From contig NZ_JASPHQ010000030.1 in the NCBI RefSeq assembly GCF_030227225.1, positions 1 to 19,715 of the forward strand: a stretch of DNA of 19,715 nucleotides, read 5' to 3'. This document shows, piece by piece, positions 7,120 to 14,022 of this stretch. Both the position numbers and the translations under genes were made by a program. The first letter of the stretch is position 1. The number at the start of each line of letters is the position of its first letter. A model generated the notes under the pieces. The model was not told the origin of the DNA. It made no database searches and worked only from the letters and a program-made list of their open reading frames with translations. This DNA comes from Corynebacterium rhinophilum (GTDB lineage: Bacteria > Actinomycetota > Actinomycetes > Mycobacteriales > Mycobacteriaceae).

Positions 7120-8127
7120 TTAGGACATATTGTGCTGTTCCAACCACGCGTTAATGCCGCCGCGCAGGGAAACAACTTGCTTGTAGCCGCGGCCGCGCAG
7201 CGCGTGGACGGCTTGCGCGGAGCGGATGCCGCTGGCGCAGTAGATAACGGCGGCATCGCGCTGGCCGATGTCCGGGTTCTCGCCGGCGAGGATGCGGTCG
7301 AGGGGCAGATGCGTTGAATGAGGAATGGTGGCGCGGGCGCGTTCGGCGTCGGTGCGGACATCGATAAGCGGGGCGTGCGCGGGGATCTCGCGGACCTCGG
7401 GGGCATCGGCTGGCTGGGTAGGCTGTGCGCCGGTGGGGCGGATGGGGATATACTCCCAGGTCCCAGATAGCGCCTCAAAGTAGCCGAGCGTGCCAATAAG
7501 TGGGGTGCCGACGCCGGTAATGATCTTCAAAGCCTCCAAGGCCATCGCGGATCCCACCGTGCCGACGATGGGGCCCAGAACGCCGGCTTGGGAACACGAC
7601 GGAACCTCGCCCGGAGCCGGGGCGGTGGGGAAGACATCCTCGTACACAGGGCCCTTGCCGGACCAAAAGACGCTCATTTGCGCATCAAAGCCCAGGATAG
7701 AAGCCCAAATATGAGGAATGCCTAGGCTGTGGGCGGCCCATGAGCACAGGTAACGGGCGTCGAAATTATCCGTTCCATCGAGGATCACGTCGCAGCCGCG
7801 CAGCTGCTCGAGGGCGGTGGCGGATTCCAGGCGGCCGTGGCAGATGAGCTCCACCTCAGGGTTGAGGGCCCGCACCGCCGCTGCGGCTGACCCAGTCTTT
7901 GCGGTGCCAATGGCGGCGGTGGTGTGAATGACCTGCCGGTGGAGGTTGGAGGGGGAGACGAGGTCGTCATCGAAAAGCGAGATGCGGCCTACCCCGGCCC
8001 CTGCAAGGTAGAGCAGCGCCGGTGAGCCAAGCCCGCCCGCGCCGATGACCGCGACGTGGGAGTCGGCCAATTTCTGCTGGCCCTTATCACCCCACAGTGC
8101 CTCCTGACGGGCATAGCGGATGCTCAT
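7120..8127 (-). CDS. moeB: MoeB/ThiF-type adenylyltransferase fused to a rhodanese domain
   Basis: The 335-residue fusion activates the C-terminal Gly-Gly of MoaD by adenylation and then supplies sulfur. The E1-like domain has GAGGLGSP (29-36) for ATP, the DDD/N/R motif around residues 53-64, and PSCSQAGVLGP with Cys178 at the conserved catalytic position. The C-terminal rhodanese domain (about 250-333) has the active loop CASGIR with Cys297. The paired zinc cysteines usual in MoeB/ThiF are not seen: the first site reads VYEDVFP and no later CxxC occurs. The start is ATG 8127, which overlaps the moaE stop as ATGA; an upstream in-frame start at 8178 would run inside moaE. It is last in the operon. 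Confidence 0.9.
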   Translation of the reverse strand: MSIRYARQEALWGDKGQQKLADSHVAVIGAGGLGSPALLYLAGAGVGRISLFDDDLVSPSNLHRQVIHTTAAIGTAKTGSAAAAVRALNPEVELICHGRLESATALEQLRGCDVILDGTDNFDARYLCSWAAHSLGIPHIWASILGFDAQMSVFWSGKGPVYEDVFPTAPAPGEVPSCSQAGVLGPIVGTVGSAMALEALKIITGVGTPLIGTLGYFEALSGTWEYIPIRPTGAQPTQPADAPEVREIPAHAPLIDVRTDAERARATIPHSTHLPLDRILAGENPDIGQRDAAVIYCASGIRSAQAVHALRGRGYKQVVSLRGGINAWLEQHNMS

Positions 8128-8585
8128 TCGAGGCCCACCCAGTTGACGGAGCCATCGCCGTGGCTTTGTTCTTTCCAAATGGGCACCTCAGCTTTGACGC
8201 GATCGGCGCAGGCCTCCCCGGCGCGGAAGGCATCGCCGCGGTGGGCAGAGGCGGCGACGACGGTAAAGGCCAGATCGCCTACCTGTAGATCGCCGGTGCG
8301 GTGGGCCGACCACAAGCGCACGGGGTGTTGGCCTGCCACTTCATCGACAATCTCGCGCAGCTTTTCTGGGGCGCTGGGGTGTGCGGAGTAAGACAGCTGA
8401 GTGACATCGGGCCGGCCGCCATCGTGATCGCGCACGATGCCCTCGAACGTGACCACCGCGCCCATGGCTGGGGTGATGACCTCAGTTTTGGCGGTGGCAA
8501 GGAGGGGCTCGAGGGGTTGCTCGGTCAGCATAGCGCCGACAGTAAGCCCAGTCTGCGCGGCGACATAAGAAGGATCAGTGCTCAT
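8124..8585 (-). CDS. moaE: Molybdopterin synthase large (catalytic) subunit MoaE
   Basis: The 153-residue subunit transfers sulfur from MoaD thiocarboxylate onto precursor Z (cyclic pyranopterin phosphate) to make molybdopterin. Family marks include GAVVTFEGIVRDHDGG (42-57, with Arg52), HRTG (95-98) and the C-terminal VKAEVPIWKEQ with Lys131 and Lys138, matching the two active-site lysines. Its start lies inside the end of mog (11-base overlap) with AGAAGGA six bases upstream, and its stop overlaps the moeB start, so it is translationally coupled on both sides. The partner subunit MoaD is encoded divergently at 10246. Confidence 0.95.
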   Translation of the reverse strand: MSTDPSYVAAQTGLTVGAMLTEQPLEPLLATAKTEVITPAMGAVVTFEGIVRDHDGGRPDVTQLSYSAHPSAPEKLREIVDEVAGQHPVRLWSAHRTGDLQVGDLAFTVVAASAHRGDAFRAGEACADRVKAEVPIWKEQSHGDGSVNWVGLE

Positions 8586-9054
8586 GTTTTCCTTCTAACA
8601 TATCGACGATGTGGACGATTAAATCCTCTAGCACGGCGCAACCATCTTTGACCCCGCCGGTAGAACCGGGCAAGGTCATGGCGAAGGTGGTGTCATTGAC
8701 GCCTGCGACCGCGCGCGAGGCCACCGCGGTGGGGATAGTCTCCAGGCCCTTATTCCAAAAGGCCATGGCGATGCCGGGAAGCTCGCGCGTGAGGTGGGGT
8801 TGGACGGCATCAACGGTGAGATCATCCGGGGTCAGGCCAGTCCCGCCGGAGGTGAGGATGACCGCGGGCTTTTCGGCGAAGGCCTGGTCCACCGCTGCGG
8901 CGATATCGGCATCAGGCACCACGCGGGCAGCGGGACAGTCGAAGCCCTTGCGGCGCAAGAAATCTACCGCGATGGGGCCCGAACGATCCTCGTAGACCCC
9001 GGCGGCGGCGCGGGTGGAGGCGACTAAAACAATGGCGGTGCGAGCAGAACTCAT
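8575..9054 (-). CDS. mog: Molybdopterin adenylyltransferase, MoaB/Mog family
   Basis: The 159-residue protein should adenylate molybdopterin before metal insertion by MoeA. It has the MPT-binding SGGTG (69-73) followed by TPDDLTVDAV, and LPGSTGG (128-134), the two loops that define the family. The length is normal for MoaB/Mog. Its ATG overlaps the moeA stop (ATGA), and the next gene begins inside it, so moeA-mog-moaE-moeB is one tightly coupled transcript. MoaB and Mog are hard to separate by motif; actinobacteria commonly use this type for the Mog reaction. Confidence 0.92.
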   Translation of the reverse strand: MSSARTAIVLVASTRAAAGVYEDRSGPIAVDFLRRKGFDCPAARVVPDADIAAAVDQAFAEKPAVILTSGGTGLTPDDLTVDAVQPHLTRELPGIAMAFWNKGLETIPTAVASRAVAGVNDTTFAMTLPGSTGGVKDGCAVLEDLIVHIVDMLEGKHEH

Positions 9055-10187
9055 AGGGGATAGACCTTTACTTCTTCTCCTGCGCTGAGACTCTTACCGG
9101 CAGGAATGCGGATGAGGTGGGTGGCATCGACGGCCTGGGCTAACAGGTGGGAGCTAGCGCCGCCGGTAACGTGGGCCTGCGCATCGGCGTACCCGCGGCG
9201 GAATTGATCCTTGTGGGGCAGCCCCTCGATGGCGTGCGCGATTGGCACGCGATATGCCGCGGGCGCCCAGCCCAGGGTAGGGGCAACAAAGAGGCGGAAG
9301 CTCACCATGGTGGAAATCGGATTGCCGGGCAAGCAGATGACCGGGGTGCCGTGGAAACTGGCGATGCCCTGCGGCCCGCCGGGCTGCTGATCCACGTGGC
9401 CAAACCAGCCGGTGAGCACCTGCCGGATGACCTCGTATTTGCCCGCGGAAATGCCGCCGGAGGTGACGATCGCATCGGGGCGGTGGAGCTGCGTGGCCTC
9501 CTCCAGCGCGCGGGTGAGTACCTCTGGATCATCATCGGTGGTGACATAACCGGCGACTTCGATGCCGGCACGTTGGGCCATAGCGGAAATGAGCGGTGCA
9601 TTGGCATCGGGAATAGCAGCTATACCCGTACCAATTTCCGCGCCGCCGGTGCACACGAGGATGCGGGCGGGACGATAAACGCTGACCTCCTCAATGCCCT
9701 GGGAGGCCAGCGCGGCCAGGCGCACCGGGGTGAGCTTCTCGCCCTTGGCGGCCAGGAGAGCGCCCTGCTCAAGATCCGTACCCGTCCCGCGGATGAATTG
9801 GCCCTCCTCAGTGGCGGGAACGGTAATGGTCTCGCCCGGCTGGAGGAACTCCTGCGGCTGGCACTTTTCAATCGGCACGATAGCTGCCGTTCCCTCTGGG
9901 ACCTTAGCTCCAGTCATGATGGGGCAGGCAGCGCGCAAGGGGCCATCCAGCAGCTCGGCGGGATCCGCGCCTGCGGCGATGGTGGGGCCCACCTCGTACG
10001 AGCCGGCTGCGGTAGCGGGCAGCGCGTAGCCATCCATCTGGGAATTGCTAAAGCGCGGCGAGGGGAAGGCGGTATAGACATCGGCGGCAAGGACCATCTC
10101 CTGTGCCTGCCCTAGGGGCTGGGAGATGGCTTCGCGCGGGCCGAGGGCTGCCGCGACCTCGTGTGCGTAGGTTTCGGGAGTGCGCAT
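9051..10187 (-). CDS. moeA: Molybdopterin molybdenumtransferase MoeA
   Basis: The 378-residue protein inserts molybdate into adenylated molybdopterin. It shows NSQMDGYA (48-55; the usual NSAMDGYA), the RGTGTD loop (133-138), TSGGISAGKYE (242-252), LPGNP (286-290) and a C-terminal beta-barrel domain IV ending in EEVKVYPL. Two acidic positions differ from E. coli: TGDEL reads TGGAE, and the Asp in the SGGVS loop is Glu. ATG 10187 is chosen because the family starts there and because TAAACT (10200-10195) lies exactly seven bases upstream with no ribosome binding site, suggesting a leaderless mRNA. It is first in the minus-strand operon and divergent from moaD. Confidence 0.93.
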   Translation of the reverse strand: MRTPETYAHEVAAALGPREAISQPLGQAQEMVLAADVYTAFPSPRFSNSQMDGYALPATAAGSYEVGPTIAAGADPAELLDGPLRAACPIMTGAKVPEGTAAIVPIEKCQPQEFLQPGETITVPATEEGQFIRGTGTDLEQGALLAAKGEKLTPVRLAALASQGIEEVSVYRPARILVCTGGAEIGTGIAAIPDANAPLISAMAQRAGIEVAGYVTTDDDPEVLTRALEEATQLHRPDAIVTSGGISAGKYEVIRQVLTGWFGHVDQQPGGPQGIASFHGTPVICLPGNPISTMVSFRLFVAPTLGWAPAAYRVPIAHAIEGLPHKDQFRRGYADAQAHVTGGASSHLLAQAVDATHLIRIPAGKSLSAGEEVKVYPL

Positions 10188-10194
10188 AGAGCCA

Positions 10195-10238
10195 AGTTTA
10201 CCCGCGAGTTCGACACGTTCGAAGCCTGCGGGCATAGT
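10195..10238. promoter_or_regulatory. Divergent -10 elements for moeA and moaD
   Basis: Minus strand: TAAACT at 10200-10195, seven bases before the moeA ATG. Plus strand: CATAGT at 10233-10238, seven bases before the moaD ATG. The 58-base gap therefore serves both directions, and both transcripts could begin at or next to the start codon. -35 elements are not clear. Confidence 0.45.
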
Positions 10239-10245
10239 AGGAAGC

Positions 10246-10506
10246 ATGTTGACCGTTCACTATTTCGCCGCCGCCCGTGCCGCGGCTGGCGTAGCTTCGG
10301 AGCAGGTAAAAGCGCCCACCACCTTGGGCCAGCTCATAGAACAGCTGGGCAAGGACCACACCGGCACCACCGAAGCCGGCATGAGCATGAAAGAGGTGCT
10401 GGGGCGCTGCAACTTTCTTATCGATGGCGCCGGGAACACCCAAGCGGATTCGCCGCTGATGGGCGTGACCCGCGTTGACGTGCTGCCTCCCTTCGCTGGG
10501 GGATAA
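10246..10506 (+). CDS. moaD: Molybdopterin synthase small subunit MoaD
   Basis: An 86-residue ubiquitin-fold sulfur carrier that starts MLTVHYFAAARAAAG and ends in the essential PPFAGG tail, whose last Gly is adenylated by MoeB and turned into a thiocarboxylate. It pairs with MoaE to form molybdopterin synthase. It is transcribed away from the rest of the cluster. ATG 10246 is chosen over an in-frame ATG at 10180, which would lie over the moeA start; AGGA sits only three bases upstream, and a -10-like CATAGT suggests a leaderless transcript instead. Confidence 0.94.
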   Translation: MLTVHYFAAARAAAGVASEQVKAPTTLGQLIEQLGKDHTGTTEAGMSMKEVLGRCNFLIDGAGNTQADSPLMGVTRVDVLPPFAGG

Positions 10507-10522
10507 CCCGTGCCTTTAGACC

Positions 10523-10543
10523 AGCCGGTGCCTTAGACCGGCT
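10523..10543. terminator. Bidirectional hairpin between moaD and the holin-like gene
   Basis: AGCCGGT (10523-10529), a 7-base loop, then ACCGGCT (10537-10543). It overlaps the last codons of the minus-strand gene and follows the moaD stop by 17 bases. There is no T-run on either side, so termination is only likely, not certain. Two near copies of GTGCCTTTAGACC lie in the same stretch. Confidence 0.4.
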
Positions 10544-10925
10544 TGCGCAGGGGGCTGGTAAAGAAATTGACCAGGCTGCTGACCAGGGACAAGACGATGG
10601 CGCCGAAGATTGCAGAGCCCCAGGAATTGACCACGAGGTGGCCAATTCCTAGGTCAAAGGTATTAAGCGTCCACTCCACGATCAGCAGGGCGGCGCCGTT
10701 GATGACGAGCGCGAATAGCCCGAGGGTGAGGCAGGTCAGTGGGGCGCCGATAAAACGCAGCACGGGCATGACCACCGCGTTAATGATGATGAAAACAATG
10801 GACACGGCAATGAAATTGCCCAGCTTATCCGGGGTGATATAAATCCCGGGAATAATGCCCACTACGACCCAGAGCGCAATCGCGATGGCGACCACGTTGA
10901 GGGCAAAATTGGTCAACGAGCGCAT
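10533..10925 (-). CDS. Four-helix membrane protein, phage-holin-superfamily IV / YvlD type
   Basis: A 130-residue, very hydrophobic protein with four likely membrane helices: FALNVVAIAIALWVVVGIIP, FIAVSIVFIIINAVVMPVL, CLTLGLFALVINGAALLIVE and AIFGAIVLSLVSSLVNFF. The spacing, and the N-A-V-V-x-P and F-A-L-V-I-N-G motifs, match the YvlD/DUF360 group labelled mycobacterial-type 4TM holin. Such proteins are chromosomal and widespread; nothing here suggests a prophage. The ATG follows the pat stop directly, with GGAGGC just upstream inside pat, so the two genes are translationally coupled. Confidence 0.87.
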   Translation of the reverse strand: MRSLTNFALNVVAIAIALWVVVGIIPGIYITPDKLGNFIAVSIVFIIINAVVMPVLRFIGAPLTCLTLGLFALVINGAALLIVEWTLNTFDLGIGHLVVNSWGSAIFGAIVLSLVSSLVNFFTSPLRKPV

Positions 10926-11978
10926 TTAGCCTCCTACGGTATCGTTCCATGCCTGCAGCAGGGTGTTAGTTTCTTCCTCGGTTGTAATGGTAATGCGTAT
11001 GCCTTCGCTAAAGGCGCGGACGAGCACGCCGTGTGCGGCAAGGCGCGCGGCTAATTCCTGCGGCGTTCCCAGCTTTTCAATATTCGCTGCTGGCAGCCAT
11101 ACGTGGTTGGCCTCCGAGTGGGGAACGCCCCATTCTGCCAGTTCCTTTTCCACGCGCTGACGCTGGCCACCGGTCTCTTCGGTGCGCTCGCGCAGCGAAT
11201 CCTGCGCTGCGAGCGCGGCACGGGCGCCTACCTGGGCCACGGCATTGATGGAAAAGGGAATCGCTACCTTATTCAGCGCCGCGATGACGTCTTCTGGGCC
11301 ATAGGCATAGCCCACGCGCACGCCGGCCAAACCATAGGCCTTGGAAAAGGTCCGCAGGAAAACCACGTTGGGATAAGTGCCAAAAAGCTCGGTGCCCAGC
11401 GGGGTATCGGCGTTCCGGTTGTATTCGATATAGGCCTCATCGAGGGCAACGAGGACATCGCTTGGCACCGCGTCCATAAATTCGGCGAACTCCGCTTTGG
11501 TTACGGTGGTGCCGGAAGGATTATTCGGATTGCAGACGAAAATTAGGCGCGTATCCGCGGTAATCTTCTCCGCCATCGCGGCCAAATCCACGCGTTGGTC
11601 CGCATCGAGCGGAACCGGAATGGGGCGTGCACCCACCACCTGGGCAAAGATGGGATAAGCCTCAAAGGAACGCCACGGGAAGATCACTTCTTCACCGGGT
11701 GTGGTGGTGATCTGCACCAATTGCTGGCACAGCGCGGAAGAACCCGTGCCCACCGCAACCTGGTCAAAATTCACGCCTAAGTGCTCGGCCAGATCCTCAC
11801 GCAACTCGGTGGCCGCGATGTCTGGGTAGCGATTGGCCTCGGCAGCGGCGCGGGCCATAGCCTCCGCGGCCTCAGGCAGCGGTGGCTGCGTGGCCTCATT
11901 AGAAGAGAGCTTGAGGGCATCATCGTGGCGCGCGCCGGGCACGTAGCCGGGGATGGCGAGTAAGTCGGAGCGAATCAT
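10926..11978 (-). CDS. pat: Aromatic amino acid / histidinol-phosphate-type aminotransferase
   Basis: A 350-residue class I/II, fold-type I PLP enzyme. Conserved points are SSNEAT (25-30), Asn150 in CNPNNPSG (149-156), Asp180 in LDEAY, and Lys213 in FSKAYGLAGVRVGYA, which binds PLP. It resembles the Pat branch of the HisC-like family, which converts phenylpyruvate or related keto acids to aromatic amino acids. A true hisC usually sits in the his operon, which is absent here. I prefer ATG 11978 over GTG 11987 because TAGAGT (11991-11986) lies seven bases upstream and no ribosome binding site is visible, which suggests a leaderless start. It is followed without a gap by the holin-like gene. Confidence 0.9.
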   Translation of the reverse strand: MIRSDLLAIPGYVPGARHDDALKLSSNEATQPPLPEAAEAMARAAAEANRYPDIAATELREDLAEHLGVNFDQVAVGTGSSALCQQLVQITTTPGEEVIFPWRSFEAYPIFAQVVGARPIPVPLDADQRVDLAAMAEKITADTRLIFVCNPNNPSGTTVTKAEFAEFMDAVPSDVLVALDEAYIEYNRNADTPLGTELFGTYPNVVFLRTFSKAYGLAGVRVGYAYGPEDVIAALNKVAIPFSINAVAQVGARAALAAQDSLRERTEETGGQRQRVEKELAEWGVPHSEANHVWLPAANIEKLGTPQELAARLAAHGVLVRAFSEGIRITITTEEETNTLLQAWNDTVGG

Positions 11979-12046
11979 GGCTACCACTCTAGGTCGTCTC
12001 TCCTGCGCGCGTGGAAGAAAACCGGGGACAAAACCAGGGGGTTAGT

Positions 12047-12075
12047 TTGGCCGTGGCGCATGCGGCAGGTATTGT
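12047..12075 (+). promoter_or_regulatory. Promoter of tRNA-Ser(GCU)
   Basis: TTGGCC (12047-12052), 17 bases, then TATTGT (12070-12075). Transcription would begin near 12082, about 17 bases before the tRNA. Confidence 0.6.
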
Positions 12076-12098
12076 CTTTTACGGTTCTTTCTGAACTT

Positions 12099-12187
12099 GG
12101 AGATGTGCCAGAGCGGCCGAATGGGGCTCCCTGCTAAGGAGTTGACCCTTCTGGGGTCCGGAGGTTCGAATCCTCTCATCTCCGCCA
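12099..12187 (+). tRNA. tRNA-Ser (anticodon GCU)
   Basis: Acceptor arms GGAGATG and CATCTCC pair, followed by discriminator G and an encoded CCA. The anticodon stem GCTCC/GGAGT encloses CTGCTAA, giving GCT. It has a long class II variable arm and TTCGAAT in the T-loop. Confidence 0.97.
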
Positions 12188-12191
12188 CACA

Positions 12192-12222
12192 AATCCCGGG
12201 CAATTGCGCTCGGGATTTTGTC
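12192..12222 (+). terminator. Intrinsic terminator behind tRNA-Ser(GCU)
   Basis: AATCCCGGGC (12192-12201) pairs with GCTCGGGATT (12208-12217) through one G-U pair, with loop AATTGC, followed by TTGTC. It starts a few bases after the tRNA. Confidence 0.82.
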
Positions 12223-12230
12223 AATTTGTC

Positions 12231-12269
12231 AGCTTAAACGACCGGCTTAAGCGACAGGCTGAAACGACA
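12231..12269 (+). repeat. Three tandem 13-bp repeats (consensus GGCTTAAACGACA)
   Basis: The copies are AGCTTAAACGACC (12231-12243), GGCTTAAGCGACA (12244-12256) and GGCTGAAACGACA (12257-12269), joined without gaps. The last copy runs into AAAAG, so that AAACGACAAAAAG at 12262-12274 is identical to 18693-18705 near the left end of the IS element. Confidence 0.8.
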
Positions 12270-12274
12270 AAAAG

Positions 12275-12286
12275 TGGTGGCCACCA
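12275..12286. repeat. 12-bp perfect palindrome
   Basis: TGGTGGCCACCA is fully self-complementary and follows the 13-bp repeats directly. It could be a protein-binding site. The rest of 12287-12387 shows no clear signal. Confidence 0.5.
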
Positions 12287-12387
12287 AACAAGAGTCATGC
12301 CCCTATTCTGCAAGCGGGGGTACGAGTACTTTCCGCTGCAGGTATGAAGTGGAAATGCAGTTCTCCGCGGGCACTTTTGGAGATCAG

Positions 12388-12415
12388 GGAGGTTTCTTTA
12401 AAAAGGAGAAACTCC
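12388..12415 (+). promoter_or_regulatory. Hairpin that would cover the ribosome binding site of the 67-residue gene
   Basis: The right arm GGAGAAACTCC (12405-12415) pairs with GGAGGTTTCTT (12388-12398), with one bulged G and terminal G-U pairing. AGGAG (12404-12408) is the only good ribosome binding site for the next gene and lies within the stem. Confidence 0.45.
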
Positions 12416-12419
12416 AATC

Positions 12420-12623
12420 GTGGATAATGGAGTTATGGATAAAGCGAAGAAAATGAAAATCGGAGTTTTGCTCGCTTTAGCAGTCGCCTCTTTGGTGGTA
12501 TTTATTTTGTGGCTGACTGATGTAATAGGCATCGGCTTAGTAACCATCTTCATTGTTGTTTTGACTGCTGCTTCTGTGGGAGTGCGCGTGTGGGCGGAGA
12601 ATGCAGGGCGTCAGTCTAAATAA
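12420..12623 (+). CDS. Small two-helix membrane protein of unknown function
   Basis: A predicted 67-residue protein: a charged start with several Lys (DKAKKMKIG), then two hydrophobic segments, VLLALAVASLVVFILWL and IGLVTIFIVVLTAASVGV, and a polar tail. I recognise no family. GTG 12420 follows AGGAG by 11 bases; ATG 12435, with TGGAG only three bases upstream, is an alternative start. The gene is not clearly in an operon: the next gene on this strand begins some 600 bases on. Composition is less GC-rich than its neighbours. Membrane location is well supported; function is not. Confidence 0.62.
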   Translation: MDNGVMDKAKKMKIGVLLALAVASLVVFILWLTDVIGIGLVTIFIVVLTAASVGVRVWAENAGRQSK

Positions 12624-12749
12624 GTAGTACACCGCACCCCGTTGAGCCCCAAGGTGACTTTTACGTTATCGCTGGTTCACGATTCTGCCCTGGCGCAGGT
12701 GACGGGGTGTAGGCGTGGCGCCCTTTGTCGATGTGCGGGACTCACCACT

Positions 12750-13139
12750 TTAAAGCGCCGGAAAAACCTCGTTGCGCAGTAAGTCAGCGAGCTCGCACTG
12801 TGGGTCGGCGGGATCGATCCAAGCGGTTTCGGCGATTTCGGCCGCGGCGTGGGCGATGACGGGGCGCGGGTAGGTAAAGATATGCCCGCGGACGGTGTGG
12901 CCTGGTTCATTGGCGGCGGGGGCAGTGAAGGTGCCGAGCTCGGTAAGTTCAGGTAGGCGTACCTGCACGCCGATTTCTTCTTCCGCCTCGCGCGCAGCGG
13001 CCTGGACTGGGCTTTCGCCTTCTTCTAGCTTGCCGCCCGGCAGCTGGAACTTTGTGGATGTGGCCTTGCGTACGCCAAGCACATGGCCAAAGGAATTGCG
13101 GAAAACGATGGCTGCGACTTCAATCATGGCCCCGATCAT
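12750..13139 (-). CDS. Nudix hydrolase (MutT-like)
   Basis: A 129-residue protein with a complete Nudix box: Gly36, five residues, Glu42, seven residues, then REAEEEIGV (50-58), which satisfies G-x5-E-x7-R-E-U-x-E-E-x-G-U. Such enzymes split nucleoside diphosphates linked to another moiety, with Mg2+ bound by the REAEEE glutamates. LPGGKLEEGE just before it is typical of MutT-like dNTP or ADP-ribose pyrophosphatases, but the substrate is not readable. ATG 13139 and ATG 13127 (MIEVAAIVF, the commoner form) are both possible. It is a single gene on the minus strand; the 126 bases between it and the small membrane gene show nothing further. Confidence 0.9.
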   Translation of the reverse strand: MIGAMIEVAAIVFRNSFGHVLGVRKATSTKFQLPGGKLEEGESPVQAAAREAEEEIGVQVRLPELTELGTFTAPAANEPGHTVRGHIFTYPRPVIAHAAAEIAETAWIDPADPQCELADLLRNEVFPAL

Positions 13140-13218
13140 AACGAGGCGGCCGCGGCCGGCGGGTAGGGGCGCGGGCTTATCGCGCTAAGGCCGCGCATTG
13201 AATATAAGGTAGGAAGGC

Positions 13219-13581
13219 ATGAGCGATTCGAGGTTTCCCCGCTCGGTATTTGGGGTGGGAAGCGACCCTGATCCGCGTTTTACGCTGGCGAATGAGCGCA
13301 CCTTCCTCGCATGGATTCGCACCTCGCTCGCGCTGATTGCCGGGGGAGTGGCCTTGGAAGCTTTCGATGTGCCGCTGCCGGCGACCCTGCGCGCCGTGGT
13401 CTCCGCATTCATGCTGGTAGTGGCGATTGTGCTGCCTGTGGTCGCGTGGTTGCAATGGAAGCGGGCCGAGCGCGCCTTGCGGCAGCAGCGTCCGTTGCCC
13501 TTCAGCATCGCCATCCCAGTGCTTGTGGGCACCATCGTCGTTATCGCGGCTGTCCTGCTGGTAGGCGAGCTACTTGTCTAG
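13219..13581 (+). CDS. YidH/DUF202 family membrane protein
   Basis: A 120-residue protein preceded by TAGGAAGG. The signature DPRFTLANERTFLAWIRTSL (residues 18-37) followed by ALIAGGVAL is diagnostic of the YidH-type DUF202 family, whose N-terminal amphipathic segment leads into the first helix. Three membrane helices are seen: ALIAGGVALEAF, AVVSAFMLVVAIVLPVVAWL and AIPVLVGTIVVIAAVLLVGELL. No biochemical role is established for the family. It overlaps the start of a second DUF202 gene by eight bases. Confidence 0.88.
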   Translation: MSDSRFPRSVFGVGSDPDPRFTLANERTFLAWIRTSLALIAGGVALEAFDVPLPATLRAVVSAFMLVVAIVLPVVAWLQWKRAERALRQQRPLPFSIAIPVLVGTIVVIAAVLLVGELLV

Positions 13582-13897
13582 CCCGCAGCCACATGGGGAA
13601 CTCTTTGACCCCGGCTTGCAGCCCGAGCGAACCCGCCTATCGTGGCAGCGCACCATCCTCGCGCTGGCGGTAATCCTCCTGGGGGTTATGCGGGTGGTCA
13701 GCGTCAGCGTGTTTCTCCCGTTGCTGGTGCTCGCGGCGGGCGTGCTGGTGTTGATAGTGGCGGTGCGAAAGCGGGCATCGCTTGTCGATGCCTCCTTGCG
13801 CACCCACCGCCACCTCCCCGGCGCCGCCGTCCTGGCCGGTGGTGCGGGGCTGGTCTCCCTGCTCGCAGCTTTTGCTTTGTGGGGTGTTTTTGCCTAA
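13574..13897 (+). CDS. Second DUF202 family membrane protein
   Basis: A 107-residue protein with a TTG start at 13574 that overlaps the previous stop; AGGCGAG lies upstream in the first gene. GLQPERTRLSWQRTILALAV (about 14-33) is the DUF202 signature of the shorter subgroup (R-T-x-L-S-W-x-R-T). Three hydrophobic segments follow. Tandem unequal DUF202 genes are common and suggest a heteromeric membrane complex; that is inference. Translation is coupled to the first gene. The gap to mgtE is 125 bases and shows no terminator. Confidence 0.84.
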   Translation: MSSPQPHGELFDPGLQPERTRLSWQRTILALAVILLGVMRVVSVSVFLPLLVLAAGVLVLIVAVRKRASLVDASLRTHRHLPGAAVLAGGAGLVSLLAAFALWGVFA

Positions 13898-14022
13898 AGA
13901 CAAAGTTTTCCGCCGCAGTGCTGTGTGCTGATGGGGGATACGCGTAATCTATGTGAGGCTATATCAATTACTGTGGCCACCGGCGCCGCGGTATGAGGGG
14001 CGAGAAGGGCAAGGTGACGGCG

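Noticed and set aside
9147..10115. 322-codon frame opposite moeA
   Set aside because: Antisense shadow of a well-supported gene; high GC gives long open frames on the other strand.
10533..10925. Prophage, suggested by the holin-like label
   Set aside because: The YvlD-type protein is chromosomal in many bacteria; no endolysin, integrase, capsid or attachment repeats are nearby.
12274..12456. 60-codon plus-strand frame before the small membrane gene
   Set aside because: It starts inside the palindrome, has no ribosome binding site or family resemblance, and runs through the next gene's leader.
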